This document shows positions 53,310 through 62,857 of a DNA stretch of 64,000 nucleotides, piece by piece (within the stretch, counting starts at the first letter, position 1; each line of letters starts with the position of its first letter). Location of the stretch: positions 214,248 to 278,247 of the forward strand of contig CBDBHZ010000013.1 of the NCBI GenBank assembly GCA_965205905.1. Reading direction: 5' to 3'. The notes below the pieces were generated by a model. That model had not been told where the DNA came from. It did not search any database and saw only the letters and a program-made list of their open reading frames with translations. The DNA is from JAHZMA01 sp965205905 (GTDB lineage: Bacteria > Pseudomonadota > Alphaproteobacteria > JABAAW01 > JAHZMA01). The translations under genes and the position numbers were made by a program.

Positions 53310-53495
53310 ATGACTAAGCTTCAACAGTCAATTGCTGATAATTCCCATCAGGAAACCTATGAAGAGCCTGATGAGTTTGATTTAGAGCTCATTAAACTTG
53401 CGGATGAAGTTATAGCACGGAATGAAAAGCGATTCACCCATAATGAAGTGATGAAAGAGCTAGGTCCAGAATTTTACGAAAAATATAAGAATTGA
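53310..53495 (+). CDS. Putative antitoxin of a RelE/ParE-type module
   Basis: 61 residues, very acidic at the N-terminus, ending KRFTHNEVMKELGPEFYEKYKN. The start is chosen at 53310 with GAGG upstream; a longer frame begins at 53283. No obvious DNA-binding fold is seen. The call rests on the downstream RelE/ParE-type gene, which starts only 3 bases after the stop. Confidence 0.7.
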   Translation: MTKLQQSIADNSHQETYEEPDEFDLELIKLADEVIARNEKRFTHNEVMKELGPEFYEKYKN

Positions 53496-53498
53496 GTG

Positions 53499-53780
53499 AT
53501 GACAGAGGCTATTTACTCGGTTTCTGCTAAAAAGTCATTAAAGAAAATCCCGCAAAGCTATCAAAATAAAATTATTAAAGCCATTGAAGTTGATTTGAAA
53601 GCAAATCCTTTTCAAAATAGTGTTTTAATAAATTCTCAAGCTTATAGAAGACATAAAAAGAATATCGGAAACTATAGAATCATCTATATAATTCTAGATG
53701 ATGAAAAAATTGATATTTTAGATATTTTACTCATTGGGCATCGCAAGGATATTTATCAAAAAATGAAGCGCCTGCCGTAA
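53499..53780 (+). CDS. RelE/ParE family toxin
   Basis: 93 residues: YSVSAKKSLKKIPQSYQNKIIKAIEVDL, then NYRIIYIILDDEKIDILDILLIGHRKDIYQK, the RelE/ParE fold pattern with the characteristic IGHRKDIY end. Probably an mRNA interferase or gyrase inhibitor neutralised by the preceding gene. The ATG at 53499 is preferred over the GTG one codon upstream. Confidence 0.85.
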   Translation: MTEAIYSVSAKKSLKKIPQSYQNKIIKAIEVDLKANPFQNSVLINSQAYRRHKKNIGNYRIIYIILDDEKIDILDILLIGHRKDIYQKMKRLP

Positions 53781-53794
53781 TATTCTCTGGAATT

Positions 53795-54112
53795 GCAACT
53801 TGGTTGCAATTCTAGCGGATATTAATTGCGGAGGGGTTACAAGGGGCTTCCTTGCGTCAGCAAGGTCGTAAAGCCCCTTGCTAGCGAATTTTAGCTTTGC
53901 TAAAATTCTAGCGTATAATTAATGAACGGAGGGGGTATAGGGGGCGTCTTGCCGATAAGGCAAGTCGTAAAGCCCCTTGCTAGCGAATTTTAGCTTTGCT
54001 AAAATTCTAGCGTATAATTAATGAACGGAGGGGGTATAGGGGGCGTCTTGCCGATAAGGCAAGTCGTAAAGCCCCCTACTAGCGAATTTTAGCTTTGCTA
54101 AAATTCTAGCGA
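53795..54112. repeat. 99-base tandem duplication of a short palindromic repeat, copy 10
   Basis: The units starting GTCGTAAAGCCCC at 53865, 53964 and 54063 are spaced exactly 99 bases. Each has a minimal palindrome (GGGGCGTCTTGCC-GATAA-GGCAAGTCGTAAAGCCCC), which lacks the long core of the other copies. Each also has the companion palindrome GCGAATTTTAGC-TTT-GCTAAAATTCTAGCG seen beside tRNA-Phe. The array runs into the 3' end of the lipoprotein gene and supplies its stop codon (54106-54108). Confidence 0.85.
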
Positions 54113-56166
54113 ATGTAACGTGCCCCGAACGCGCCTATATAGGTCTTGCTTGTGCCTTCAGTTAGCTTAAATGTGCCACCTGCTTCTTGTGCATCTGCGC
54201 CATAAAGCTTCATCACGGCTGTGCCATCGCTAAGATTAGCGTTACTCGTATCACCCCTAAACCATTTATGGTGGGGGTCATAATCCAAATCAGCATCAAA
54301 ATCGAGGTCAGCTGCATCGCTTGAGGAAGTGCCAGTAAAGCCGTATGCAATGAACTGACTTGAAGAGATAGACGGCAATGATGTTTTGCGTGTGCCTGTA
54401 ACCGCAAGAGTAGCAGAAGCATTCTCAAAATTAGCTACGATGGCTACCGTGCCACGCGTTAACATGGTGGTGCTACCTTCTGTGTAAAAACCATAGCTTT
54501 TGCCGTTAAAAGTGGCATTGCCAGTTCTTGGTCTATCATTGGTGGCTAAGCCTGTTGAAAAAACGCCAAAATCGCTGCCTTTTTTCCAAATACCAAGCGT
54601 CTGATATTGCCAATCTGTTGGGGTAATAGTGCCGCCGCCGCCGCCTACCTTTTCATCATCATGCAGCGCCAGCCAATCTGATGAGCCTGCTGATGTGTGA
54701 TGAACACGTAAATCACCCCCTACTTGGTCATCATCATCACCAATATGGAACCTAGTCGACGTAGGTCCGTTACTATCAAAAGTGCCAATATCGGTGTCAG
54801 TGCCATCAATCGCCTTTGATTTCAGAATAACACTATAAGATAAATTAGAGGCTAATTGCGTTATTCTTGCTGTTTGGCTGGTAATCTCACCTGCATTGCT
54901 AACACCAATCGCGTTATATGTTTTTGCAGAAATGCCGCTTCTGTTTAATTTATAATGCGTCAAAAAAGTCGCTGTGTCTGTATCCCCGAATATATACACG
55001 ATGGGTGGAGGTATTCTGTTTGCCACCGAATACACCGTAATAATATTGCTCGCTGGCACTATCTATCATTGCAAATGTGCCACCCAATTCATCAGCCGCA
55101 TTATCGCCTGTGCCATAAAAACGGGCTTCGGCAAAGCCTTCCATAGCATGCCACTGAAACAGTGCCGTTAATATTATTTTTTGCGGGTTCATAATTTAAT
55201 TCGGCGGTAAAATCAAGATAAGATAAAGGAAACTGATTCACGCAAGGATAAGTCACTACATTATCAAAGCATTGTATTGTATTTAAGGTTTTCAAGCCTA
55301 TTGTGCGGGCAGAAAAATCAATAGTTGCTGTTAAGTCAAATGCAGGAGTGTAAGACAATGCTTCACTGTTGTAAACGCCATTACCTGTACCCTTAAACAT
55401 AATCGTTTCAGTCATTTCGCCTATCTTGGCATCTGATGTTTCTATGCCTGCAATGGCAAAACCGATATAGGAATTAAAATTATCAGTTGTCGTGGTTATA
55501 TCATCAGGCAGAGATGCCGTAAAGGTGGCCCAAGCGCCAACTATCATATAGTTTGTTGTAAATTCAAACGCATCATCAAAGTAGCTGGTTGATTCTCTTG
55601 CTAGCACTTATAAAACTTAGAGGATTATTGCTATTATCAATTTTTCCTACAAATTCTAGCTCATCACTGGTTTCAGTTAGGGTTAGAATTTGTTCACCAT
55701 CATATGTGGCTGTATATGTTTGGTCAGCAACATAAAGGCTTGTTGAATAAATATATCCGTCTGTATCAAATGTTAGCGATAGACGGGGCGCAGTGATTTT
55801 GGAAATAATAATAGCATCTTCTGTAATATGGTTTTCATTCCATGATTCTGTGGGGTCAGAACGGTTAAAGGTTTGATTGAGATTGAATTGCACGGCAATA
55901 GCATCTAACACAAGCGTTTTCTTCTCATTCTCTTTTGCAGCTGCCGATGCCTCGTCAAGAGAATTATAAGTCAGATGTTCTATTGGCGGAATATCAGTAT
56001 TTGTTGGAATATCATCACCGATACTAATGCTATAAACCCTCACAATATCACCAACCTTAGCATCATTACCCGCTGGGCTATCATTGCTTGATGAAGAGCT
56101 AGTGCATGCCGCCAATAAAATGGCGCATGACAGCGATAATAAGAGGTTTTTACTTGAATGTAACAT
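54106..56166 (-). CDS. TbpB-like surface lipoprotein with two barrels (frame interrupted three times)
   Basis: Third member of the family at 7655 and 33174. The signal peptide ends LLAAC (Cys21), followed by a Ser-rich linker. Frames must be joined near 55605, 55148 and 55028 to recover the two-unit protein. The first unit ends ARFYGTGDNAADELGGTFAM and GVFGGKQ. The second opens near IVYIFGDTDTATF and ends MKLYGADAQEAGGTFKL and YIGAFGARYIR. About 685 codons in total. The final codons and stop lie inside the palindromic repeat, so repeat insertion probably reset the C-terminus. Either decayed or affected by sequence errors. Confidence 0.75.
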
Positions 56167-56249
56167 CGGTTTTCTCCTTAACGATATGGAATATATAGAT
56201 TAACACATAAACACTCTATTAGAAAAATAATAAAGAGTCAAGATTGATT

Positions 56250-56432
56250 ATTTAAGGGGGTGAGGGTTGCGACTCCCTCAGTGTTACACACAGCGGTGGG
56301 GGTATGGGGGGCGTCTTGGCAAGAGAGCGGACGTAAGTCTCGCGACCGAAGCCAAGTCGCAAAGCCCCCCATATATAATGCAAAGCGCGTTCGCACCCCC
56401 CTTGATAATCCCCCCGCTGTGTTTAATACTAA
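56250..56432. repeat. Nested palindromic intergenic repeat, copy 11
   Basis: TATGGGGGGCGTCTTGGC and GCCAAGTCGCAAAGCCCCCCATA arms surround AGCGGACGTAAGTCTCGCGA. AAGCGCGTTCGCACCCCCCTTGATAATCCCCCCGCTGTGTTTAATACT follows in pieces, i.e. one arm of the TATCAAGGGGGG type remains outside the complete GGGGGGCTTTGCG type. Closest to copy 6. It lies between the divergent lipoprotein and gltD; the rest of the 430-base gap is AT-rich with no gene. Confidence 0.8.
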
Positions 56433-56599
56433 AATCGTGATTGCTTTAATAAACTATCACAATATTTCAATGCTTTACCTATAAATATATAAGTCAAGCT
56501 TACCTATCTCTCTCTTTTTGCTTGTTTGTTGCGATTTGCTTTATTATAATATGCGTTAAAATGCCAATTAAAACATTATAATGTTGAGGATAAGCCATC

Positions 56600-58045
56600 A
56601 TGTCAGATAAAAATATGCTTAAATTCGTTGATGAAGAACGCGCAATGCCCTTATTACGCGATGCAGATACAAGGGTGAAAGATTATCAAGAAATCTATCA
56701 ATCCTTCAGTGCAAAGCAAGCTGAATCGCAATCGGCGCGGTGTTCGCAATGCGGTGTGCCATATTGTCAAATCCATTGCCCTGTTAGCAATAACATACCC
56801 GATTGGCTGATGCGGGTGGCAGAAAACAGGCTAGATGAGGCGTATTTGCTCTCATCGCAAACCAATGTGTTGCCCGAAATATGCGGGCGGATATGTCCGC
56901 AAGATAGGCTATGCGAGGGGAGTTGCGTATTAGAACAATCTGGGCATGGCACGGTAACGATTGGCGCGGTTGAAAAATATATCACCGATACCGCGTTTGA
57001 TAATGGCTGGGTGCAACCGATTAAACCGCTTAGCGAATTAAAACAAAGTATCGGCATTATTGGCGCAGGTCCAGCGGGGATTGCGGCGGCGGCACGGTTG
57101 CGCGAATGTGGCTATCAGGTGGTGATTTACGATGCTTATGACCGTGCAGGTGGCTTGCTGATTTACGGGATTCCGTCATTTAAGCTAGAAAAAGACATTG
57201 TGGCGCGTCGGGCAGATTGGTTGGCACAATCAGGCGTTAAATTTGTGCTGAATTGCCGTATCGGTAAAGATAAAAAATTTGCTGAATTGCGTAAAACTCA
57301 CGATGCGGTGCTGATTGCCACTGGCGTTTATCAGGCGCGTGATATTGGTGATGGTGCAGATAGTCAAAATCTGGTCGCGGCACTGGATTATCTTACGCAT
57401 AGTAATAAGCTGGATTTGGGCGATAAATTATCAAGCAATGCAGAATTCAATGCCAAAGGTAAAAAAGTGGTGGTTATCGGTGGCGGTGATACCGCAATGG
57501 ATTGCGTGCGGACGGCAGTAAGGCAAGGCGCAAAATCGGTGCAATGTCTATACAGACGCGACCGTGCCAATATGCCGGGCTCGGTGCGCGAGGTTGCCAA
57601 TGCCGAACAAGAAAATGTGGAATTTTGTTGGTTGGTTGCGCCCGATGGATTTATCAGCAAAGATGGCGTGATTACCGCTGTGCAAGCACAGAAAATGAAG
57701 CTTGGCGAAAAAGCGCGTGATGGCAGGCAGGCGATACTGCCCGATGCAAATGCCGATATAGAAACATTTCCTGCCGATATGGTGGTGCAAGCGCTTGGTT
57801 TTGAACCCGAAAATCTGCCTGAACAATTCGCTGATAAGGCGCTCCCCGTTACGCAATGGGGCACATTGCGCGCGCGCTATCCTGATATGATGCTGGAAAG
57901 CGATAATGCTGATGCTGATAACACGCATGATGGTATATTTGCCGCAGGCGATATTGTGCGTGGTGCATCATTAGTGGTGTGGGCAGTGCGCGAAGGGCAA
58001 GATGCGGCGACAGGCATTCACCAATGGCTACAGAATAAAAGATGA
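56600..58045 (+). CDS. gltD: Glutamate synthase small subunit (NADPH)
   Basis: 481 residues, intact. The N-terminal iron-sulfur ligands CSQCGVPYCQIHCPVSNNIPDW and CGRICPQDRLCEGSCV come first. The FAD motif IGIIGAGPAGIAAAARL and the NADPH-site VVVIGGGDTAMDCVRTAVRQGA follow, then a C-terminal IFAAGDIVRGASLVVWAVREG. It passes electrons from NADPH to the large subunit. gltB follows after 10 bases, so gltD precedes gltB here. Confidence 0.95.
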   Translation: MSDKNMLKFVDEERAMPLLRDADTRVKDYQEIYQSFSAKQAESQSARCSQCGVPYCQIHCPVSNNIPDWLMRVAENRLDEAYLLSSQTNVLPEICGRICPQDRLCEGSCVLEQSGHGTVTIGAVEKYITDTAFDNGWVQPIKPLSELKQSIGIIGAGPAGIAAAARLRECGYQVVIYDAYDRAGGLLIYGIPSFKLEKDIVARRADWLAQSGVKFVLNCRIGKDKKFAELRKTHDAVLIATGVYQARDIGDGADSQNLVAALDYLTHSNKLDLGDKLSSNAEFNAKGKKVVVIGGGDTAMDCVRTAVRQGAKSVQCLYRRDRANMPGSVREVANAEQENVEFCWLVAPDGFISKDGVITAVQAQKMKLGEKARDGRQAILPDANADIETFPADMVVQALGFEPENLPEQFADKALPVTQWGTLRARYPDMMLESDNADADNTHDGIFAAGDIVRGASLVVWAVREGQDAATGIHQWLQNKR

Positions 58046-58055
58046 AAGTAAGATA

Positions 58056-61000
58056 ATGACAGATTTTGAACAAAACGCACAAAAACTCGCTCAAAAAGGC
58101 ATGTATCTGCCACAATTTGAAAAAGCCGCATGTGGCGTTGGCTTGGTTGCCAATATTGCAGGCGAACCATGTCGTGATGTGGTGCAGATGGGGCTTGATG
58201 CCCTCAAAGCGATATGGCATAGGGGCGCGGTTGATGCCGATGGTAAAACGGGCGATGGTGCGGGCATTCATATCGCGATACCGCAACAATTTTTTAGCGA
58301 TTGGTTGCAATCGGTGCATGAGGGTGCAAAATATGAGGGGCAGATTGCCGTTGGGCAGATATTTTTGCCGCGTAATGATTTGGCAGAACAAGAAAAATGC
58401 AGGGTGATTTGCGAGCATGAAGTTATCCGCAATGGCTATCAGGTGCTAGGCTGGCGGCATGTGCCAGTTGATGCCAGTATCATCGGCGCAAAGGCGGAAA
58501 GCACACGCCCTGAAATTGAACAGCTGGTGATTGGCAATAGCAAAAATGCCAGTGCTGAAAATTTTGAACGCGATTTATTTTTGATACGCCGTTTCATTGA
58601 AAAACGCATCATTGCAGGTGCGCTGAAAGAATTTTATATCTGTTCGCTATCATCGCGGTCGCTGATTTACAAAGGCTTGTTTTTGGCAGAACAGCTGGAT
58701 AGTTTTTATCCTGATTTGCAAGATGAACGTTTTATTTCGCATTTTGCGATTTATCATCAGCGTTATTCTACCAACACATTTCCGCAATGGTGGTTGGCAC
58801 AGCCATTTCGGATTTTGGCACATAATGGCGAGATTAACACCCTATCGGGCAATCGCAATCTGATGCGAAGTTACGAGAGGCGAATGCAATCAGATACGCT
58901 TGGTGATTCAATCCAAGATTTGATACCCGTGATTACCGCCAGCGCATCAGATAGTGCCGCGCTTGATAATTGCTTTGAAATTATGTTGCAGACCGATGCT
59001 GAACGTTCTCTGCCCGAAGTGAAATCAATGCTAATGCCCGAAGCGTGGGAGCTTAATCGCGCTCATCTACCAAAAAAACTGGTTGATTTCTATCGCTGGG
59101 CAAGCCGTGTGGTAGAACCATGGGATGGACCCGCGGCGATTTGTGGCTATTTTGGCGATTGGCTGTTGGGCGGGCTTGACCGTTCGGGTTTTCGCCCGTT
59201 GCGCTATAGCGTTACCAAAGATGGTTTTCTGGTGATGGGTTCCGAAACTGGCATGGTGGCACTTGACCCTGCACAGATTGAAAAAAACGGCATCATTGGG
59301 GCGGGCGATATGCTTGCGCTTGATTTTAAGCAGGGCATTTTATATGGTGATGATGATTTGAAAATGATTATCGCCAAACGCCAAGATTATGGCAAGCGTG
59401 TGAGCAATATCAAGCGTATGAAAGAGATGAAAATCGAGCCATTGACCACACCATCACTGGCAAAGCAAGATTTGTTGCGCCATCAAATGCTAGTCGGTTG
59501 GACGGTTGAAGATATTGAAATGACTCTGCACCCGATTGCTGAAGACGGCAAAGAGCCAACGGGATCGATGGGTGATGATAGTCCGCTTGCCGTGTTGACC
59601 GACCATTACCGCCCCTTGCATCATTATTTTAGGCAAGATTTTTCGCAAGTTACCAATCCGCCATTAGATTCATTGCGCGAACGCTATGTGATGAGCCTCC
59701 GCACGCATCTGGGCAATCAGGGCAATATTTTAGGCGATGATAAAAAACATGATGATGTGATAATGCAATTAGAATCGCCGATTATTTTAAGCGGGCGTAG
59801 CAAGGCATTAAAGAAAACATTACCAGATACCGCAATGGCAACAATCGATTGCACATTCCAAGCCAGTAGTTTGCATGGGTTGCGTGATGGTTTGCATAGA
59901 ATCCGCACCGAAGCGGAACAATATGCGCGTTCGGGCAAAGTGCATTTATTCTTAACCGATAGGCAGGTTGCGCCAGATAAAGCCATCATCCCGATGATTT
60001 TGGCAACCAGCGCGATTCATTCGCATTTGCTAGATGCGGGGTTGCGAAGCTATTGTTCCATCAATGTGGAAACCGCAGAATGTTACGATGTGCATAATGT
60101 GGCGGTGCTGATTGGGGTAGGGGCAACCACCATCTTCCCATGGCTAGCGGAACAAACATTGTTAAGCCTGCATAATGCCGAACGTTTTGCTGATATAAGC
60201 GCGGGTGAATTGCTAGATAATTACCGCACGGGCATTGAGGGTGGTTTGCTGAAAATCATCTCTAAAATGGGGATTTCCATTATCGGCGCCTATCGCGGTG
60301 GCTATAATTTTGAGGCGGTCGGACTATCACGCTCATTAGTGGCAGAGTTTTTTCCGGGATTGCCATCACGCATATCTGGCGTTGGTTTAAGTGGCTTGCA
60401 GAAAAAAGTGATGCGGCAGCATCAGCAGGCGTTTGCGGGCAGTCAAAATCTCTTGCCGATTGGTGGTTTTTTCAAAGCGCGCAGTTCGGGCGATGCTCAT
60501 GGCTGGGACGGCAAAATGATGCATGTGATGCAAGAGGCGGTCGGGCGTAATTCTTACGAATTATGGCAAAAATACAGCAAGGGCATTCATAGTATGAAAC
60601 CGATTTTCTTGCGCGATTTGCTAGATTTCCGTTACGAAAAAGTCAGCACGATTCCGCTTGAACATGTGAGTTCGGTGACTGAAATTCGCAAAAAATTCAT
60701 TGCGCCCGGTATATCGCTAGGTGCGCTTAGCCCCGAAGCGCATGAGACTTTGGCGATTGCCATGAACCGCATTGGGGCGCGTTCTGATTCTGGTGAGGGC
60801 GGTGAAGATAATGCCCGCTTTACCCCTAGAAGCAATGGCGATAATGCCAGCTCTGCGATTAAGCAAGTGGCATCGGGCAGGTTTGGCGTTACGGCAGAAT
60901 ATCTTAATAATTGCCGCGAGATTGAAATCAAAATGGCGCAAGGTGCAAAACCGGGCGAGGGCGGACAATTACCGGGTCATAAGGTATCACCGCTGATTGC

Positions 61001-62579
61001 AAAGCTGCGGCACTCTACCGAAGGTGTTACGCTGATTAGCCCACCACCGCATCACGATATTTATTCTATCGAAGATTTGGCACAGCTGATTTACGATTTG
61101 AAACAGATTAACCCTGATGCTGAAGTGTGCGTTAAATTGGTTGCGCGGTCTGGCATTGGCACGGTGGCGGCGGGGGTTGCCAAAGCCCATGCCGATACCA
61201 TTCTGATTTCGGGGCATTCGGGTGGCACGGGCGCATCGCCGCAATCCTCTATCAAATATGCGGGTCTGCCGTGGGAGATGGGGTTGAGCGAAGTGCATCA
61301 GGTGCTGATGCTGAATAATCTGCGCCATAAAGTGAAATTACGCACTGATGGCGGTATCAAAACGGGACGCGATGTGGTGATGGCTGCCATATTGGGCGCG
61401 GAAGAATATGGTATCGGCACGGCGGCATTGGTGGCGATGGGTTGTATTATGGTGCGGCAGTGCCATTCTAACACTTGCCCTGTTGGGGTCTGCACGCAAG
61501 ATGAGAATTTGCGCGCAAAATTTGGTGGCACGCCCGAAAAAGTAATTAATCTGATGACTTTCATAGCGGAAGAGGTTCGCGATATTCTCTCATCGCTTGG
61601 CATGAAATCGCTGGAAGAGGTGATTGGGCGCACCGATTTATTGTGGCAGGTCTCGCGTGGCAATGTGGATTTAGATGATTTGGACTTGAATGCGCTCTTG
61701 TTTAAGATGGAGCAGAAAAACCAGATATGCAAGCGCGAAACCCGTAATCCTGTGCCTGATGGCGTGGATATGCAGATGATTAAAGATGCCAAGCCGTTTT
61801 TTGAGCATAACGAGAAAATCGAGCTTTCTTACAATATCCGCAATACCGACCGCACGGTTGGGGCGCGGTTAAGTTCGGCAATCACGCGCAAATATGGCAT
61901 GGATACGTTGCCCGATAATCAGCTTTATCTTAAGCTGAAAGGCTGGGCGGGGCAATCATTCGGCGCGTTTGCGGTGAAAGGGCTTACCCTGAATCTTACG
62001 GGTGATGCCAATGATTATGTCGGCAAGGGGCTTTCTGGCGGGATTATTATTATCCACCCTTACAGGCGGGCAAGCATTGCGTCTAACGAAAATAGCATTA
62101 TGGGCAACACGGTGCTTTATGGCGCAACAGCGGGTCAGCTTTATGCGGCAGGCACGGCAGGGCAACGGTTTGCGGTGCGGAATTCGGGCGCGTATGCGGT
62201 GGTTGAGGGCATTGGCAATAATGGCTGTGAGTATATGACGGGCGGTGAGGTGCTGGTGCTAGGCACGATTGGGCGCAATTTTGGTGCGGGTATGACGGGC
62301 GGTCACGCATTTTTATATGGTAAAGATTTGGCTGATATGGGGCATCTTATCAATCAGGAGACGGTGCATTTTGCAGCGGTTACTGATGAATTTTGGCAAA
62401 AACATATTAAGCAGAAAATTGAAACGCATCATCGCCTAACGGGGTCAACACATGCGGAGAATATCTTGCTTGATTGGGATAGCCATAAGGATAGTTTTTT
62501 CCATGTTGTGCCACATGAAATGGTAAGTAGGTTGCAAAATCCTATTAGTGCGTTGGTTTCTGATATAGCGGCGGCGTAA
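58056..62579 (+). CDS. gltB: Glutamate synthase large subunit
   Basis: About 1507 residues, intact. The start at 58056 is preferred to the upstream frame start at 58002 because the latter overlaps gltD. After a short propeptide (KGMYLPQFEKAA) comes the amidotransferase nucleophile in CGVGLVANI. The FMN/TIM-barrel domain includes HKVSPLIAKLRHSTEGV and HSGGTGASPQSSIKYAGLPWEMGL. The 3Fe-4S ligands are in CHSNTCPVGVCTQ, and the C-terminal GxGxG helix domain ends the protein. With GltD it makes two glutamates from glutamine and 2-oxoglutarate. Confidence 0.96.
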   Translation: MTDFEQNAQKLAQKGMYLPQFEKAACGVGLVANIAGEPCRDVVQMGLDALKAIWHRGAVDADGKTGDGAGIHIAIPQQFFSDWLQSVHEGAKYEGQIAVGQIFLPRNDLAEQEKCRVICEHEVIRNGYQVLGWRHVPVDASIIGAKAESTRPEIEQLVIGNSKNASAENFERDLFLIRRFIEKRIIAGALKEFYICSLSSRSLIYKGLFLAEQLDSFYPDLQDERFISHFAIYHQRYSTNTFPQWWLAQPFRILAHNGEINTLSGNRNLMRSYERRMQSDTLGDSIQDLIPVITASASDSAALDNCFEIMLQTDAERSLPEVKSMLMPEAWELNRAHLPKKLVDFYRWASRVVEPWDGPAAICGYFGDWLLGGLDRSGFRPLRYSVTKDGFLVMGSETGMVALDPAQIEKNGIIGAGDMLALDFKQGILYGDDDLKMIIAKRQDYGKRVSNIKRMKEMKIEPLTTPSLAKQDLLRHQMLVGWTVEDIEMTLHPIAEDGKEPTGSMGDDSPLAVLTDHYRPLHHYFRQDFSQVTNPPLDSLRERYVMSLRTHLGNQGNILGDDKKHDDVIMQLESPIILSGRSKALKKTLPDTAMATIDCTFQASSLHGLRDGLHRIRTEAEQYARSGKVHLFLTDRQVAPDKAIIPMILATSAIHSHLLDAGLRSYCSINVETAECYDVHNVAVLIGVGATTIFPWLAEQTLLSLHNAERFADISAGELLDNYRTGIEGGLLKIISKMGISIIGAYRGGYNFEAVGLSRSLVAEFFPGLPSRISGVGLSGLQKKVMRQHQQAFAGSQNLLPIGGFFKARSSGDAHGWDGKMMHVMQEAVGRNSYELWQKYSKGIHSMKPIFLRDLLDFRYEKVSTIPLEHVSSVTEIRKKFIAPGISLGALSPEAHETLAIAMNRIGARSDSGEGGEDNARFTPRSNGDNASSAIKQVASGRFGVTAEYLNNCREIEIKMAQGAKPGEGGQLPGHKVSPLIAKLRHSTEGVTLISPPPHHDIYSIEDLAQLIYDLKQINPDAEVCVKLVARSGIGTVAAGVAKAHADTILISGHSGGTGASPQSSIKYAGLPWEMGLSEVHQVLMLNNLRHKVKLRTDGGIKTGRDVVMAAILGAEEYGIGTAALVAMGCIMVRQCHSNTCPVGVCTQDENLRAKFGGTPEKVINLMTFIAEEVRDILSSLGMKSLEEVIGRTDLLWQVSRGNVDLDDLDLNALLFKMEQKNQICKRETRNPVPDGVDMQMIKDAKPFFEHNEKIELSYNIRNTDRTVGARLSSAITRKYGMDTLPDNQLYLKLKGWAGQSFGAFAVKGLTLNLTGDANDYVGKGLSGGIIIIHPYRRASIASNENSIMGNTVLYGATAGQLYAAGTAGQRFAVRNSGAYAVVEGIGNNGCEYMTGGEVLVLGTIGRNFGAGMTGGHAFLYGKDLADMGHLINQETVHFAAVTDEFWQKHIKQKIETHHRLTGSTHAENILLDWDSHKDSFFHVVPHEMVSRLQNPISALVSDIAAA

Positions 62580-62594
62580 CACACCCCACCGCTA

Positions 62595-62790
62595 GTTTTG
62601 AATAACCGAAGCACACTCCTCCGCTAATATTGAGTAACAGCGACACGCTCCTCCCTCGTTTTGAAATACAGCGGGGGGATTATCAAGGGGGGTATGCGCA
62701 AGGGAGCGGGCTTCTGCCTCGCGACCGATAAAGCGCGTTCGCACCCCCCTTGATACATAAACCGACCTCGCAAAGCCCCCATATATTAAT
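62595..62790. repeat. Nested palindromic intergenic repeat, copy 12 (variant apex)
   Basis: CAGCGGGGGGATTATCAAGGGGGG-type left arm and CACCCCCCTTGATA right arm, with the same surroundings as copy 5 in reverse. The apex GACGTAAGTC of the other copies is replaced by GGCTTCTGCC: both halves of the small stem changed together (GAC/GTC to GGC/GCC) while the bases around it are unchanged. Lies between gltB and the ATP-grasp gene. Confidence 0.85.
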
Positions 62791-62857
62791 AGCTTGCAAT
62801 ATCATTTCTTTTATGTAACAATGAAATCAAGAACCTCTATTATTAAGGAGATGTTTC

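Noticed and set aside
53865..54105. Regularly spaced repeats that could suggest a CRISPR array
   Set aside because: The 99-base units are identical throughout, with no variable spacers, and there are no cas genes. It is a tandem duplication of a palindromic repeat.
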